Source of the DNA: Novosphingobium sp. Gsoil 351
Lineage (GTDB): Bacteria; Pseudomonadota; Alphaproteobacteria; Sphingomonadales; Sphingomonadaceae
DNA: 64,000 nucleotides
NCBI RefSeq assembly: GCF_009707465.1
Contig: NZ_CP046120.1
Location: forward strand, 3,563,501-3,627,500
Direction: 5' to 3'
Position numbers and translations under genes: made by a program
The notes under the pieces: generated by a model
Database searches by the model: none
Told to the model about the DNA's origin: nothing
Seen by the model: only the letters and a program-made list of their open reading frames with translations
In this document: one piece after another, positions 63,764-64,000 of the stretch
Numbering within the stretch: the stretch's first letter is position 1
How the letters are laid out: every line of letters starts with the position of its first letter

Positions 63764-64000
63764 ATGGGAGTACATTTTACGCCCGAGGAGAGGAGCACTC
63801 TCTATCGGTTGTGGTCCGACAGCACCGACGACATCATTCTGAAAACGGATTGCAGCGGCAACATCCTCAGCGCATCGCCGGGGCTGGAACGCGTGCCCTT
63901 CGCCGGGATCAACGGATTGTTCGGGCGGCATATCCTCGATCTGGTTCACCCTTCGCGGGCGGCGGCGGTGATGGCCGAGCACGAATCGGCGGTCGCCGGG
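63764..64000 (+). CDS. PAS-domain sensor protein, 5' part (cut by window end)
   Basis: 79 codons stay open to the window edge. MGVHFTPEERSTLYRLWSDS then DDIILKTDCSGNILSASPGLE (phrases in part) and GRHILDLVHPSRAAAV are typical of a PAS sensor domain at the start of a histidine kinase or GGDEF protein. GGAG lies about 13 bases before ATG. The output domain is outside the window. Confidence 0.72.
   Translation, partial: MGVHFTPEERSTLYRLWSDSTDDIILKTDCSGNILSASPGLERVPFAGINGLFGRHILDLVHPSRAAAVMAEHESAVAG

Noticed and set aside
1..64000. Search by eye for CRISPR arrays, insertion sequences, integrases, prophage genes and biosynthetic clusters
   Set aside because: No regularly spaced repeats, transposase, integrase or phage structural motifs, and no biosynthetic core enzymes were seen. 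The dispersed palindromes differ in spacing and are not an array.

Overview
The window is a GC-rich alphaproteobacterial chromosome segment, most probably from the order Sphingomonadales (Sphingomonas-like). The evidence is the gene order, the codon use, and several families of intergenic palindromic repeats of a kind that I know as abundant in sphingomonad genomes. Another sign is the block bamA-skp-fabZ-rpmE, which lacks the lpxD and lpxA genes found around fabZ in LPS-making relatives. That fits a lineage that carries glycosphingolipids instead of LPS. Almost everything here is core chromosome. I see no prophage, insertion sequence, integrase or CRISPR array.

Layout. 1-5.8 kb: 3' end of a polyprenyl diphosphate synthase, helicase hrpB (frameshifted as read), an NDUFS4-like complex I protein, the SRP RNA, dnaX and ybaB. 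5.9-11.9 kb: lon, an HU gene, a lipoprotein, an rRNA methyltransferase, tRNA-Tyr and a PAP2-type membrane enzyme. 12-13.9 kb: psd-pssA. 14-26 kb: the translation and envelope superoperon rpsB-tsf-pyrH-frr-uppS-cdsA-dxr-rseP-bamA-skp-fabZ, then rpmE. 26-29.4 kb: divergent azoR/hxlR, a PAS-GGDEF protein and a 2OG-Fe(II) oxygenase. 29.4-32.2 kb: minor pseudopilin genes gspHIJK. 32.3-38.7 kb: tRNA-His, an amino-acid dehydrogenase and the cytochrome c maturation cluster ccmCDEFGHI. 38.8-45.5 kb: kup, a small protein, and the minus-strand run dapF-mtaB-ftsY-ispZ plus a PuuD-like protein. 45.5-52.3 kb: a GGDEF-EAL protein, then ffh-rpsP-rimM-trmD-rplS and asd. 52.3-60.9 kb: small accessory genes, an M2 peptidase, a VapBC-type toxin-antitoxin pair, amn and a JmjC-like cupin protein. 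61.4-64 kb: rpsF-rpsR-rplI, a PilZ-HTH protein and the start of a PAS protein.

Themes. The whole co-translational targeting pathway is here (SRP RNA, Ffh, FtsY), close to ribosome and tRNA maturation genes. Cyclic di-GMP signalling has a PAS-GGDEF, a GGDEF-EAL and a candidate effector that fuses PilZ to an XRE-type helix-turn-helix. Phospholipid, isoprenoid and envelope assembly genes are contiguous. The most unusual feature is the behaviour of the palindromic repeats. In gspH, gspI and gspJ they form, in frame, the long leader peptides upstream of the prepilin cleavage site. They also form the N-terminus of uppS and sit directly before the likely ccmF start. Four genes (hrpB, tsf, a DsbA-family gene and amn) are each broken by a one-base change in a short G/C run. 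Because tsf is essential, sequencing or assembly error is the likeliest cause.
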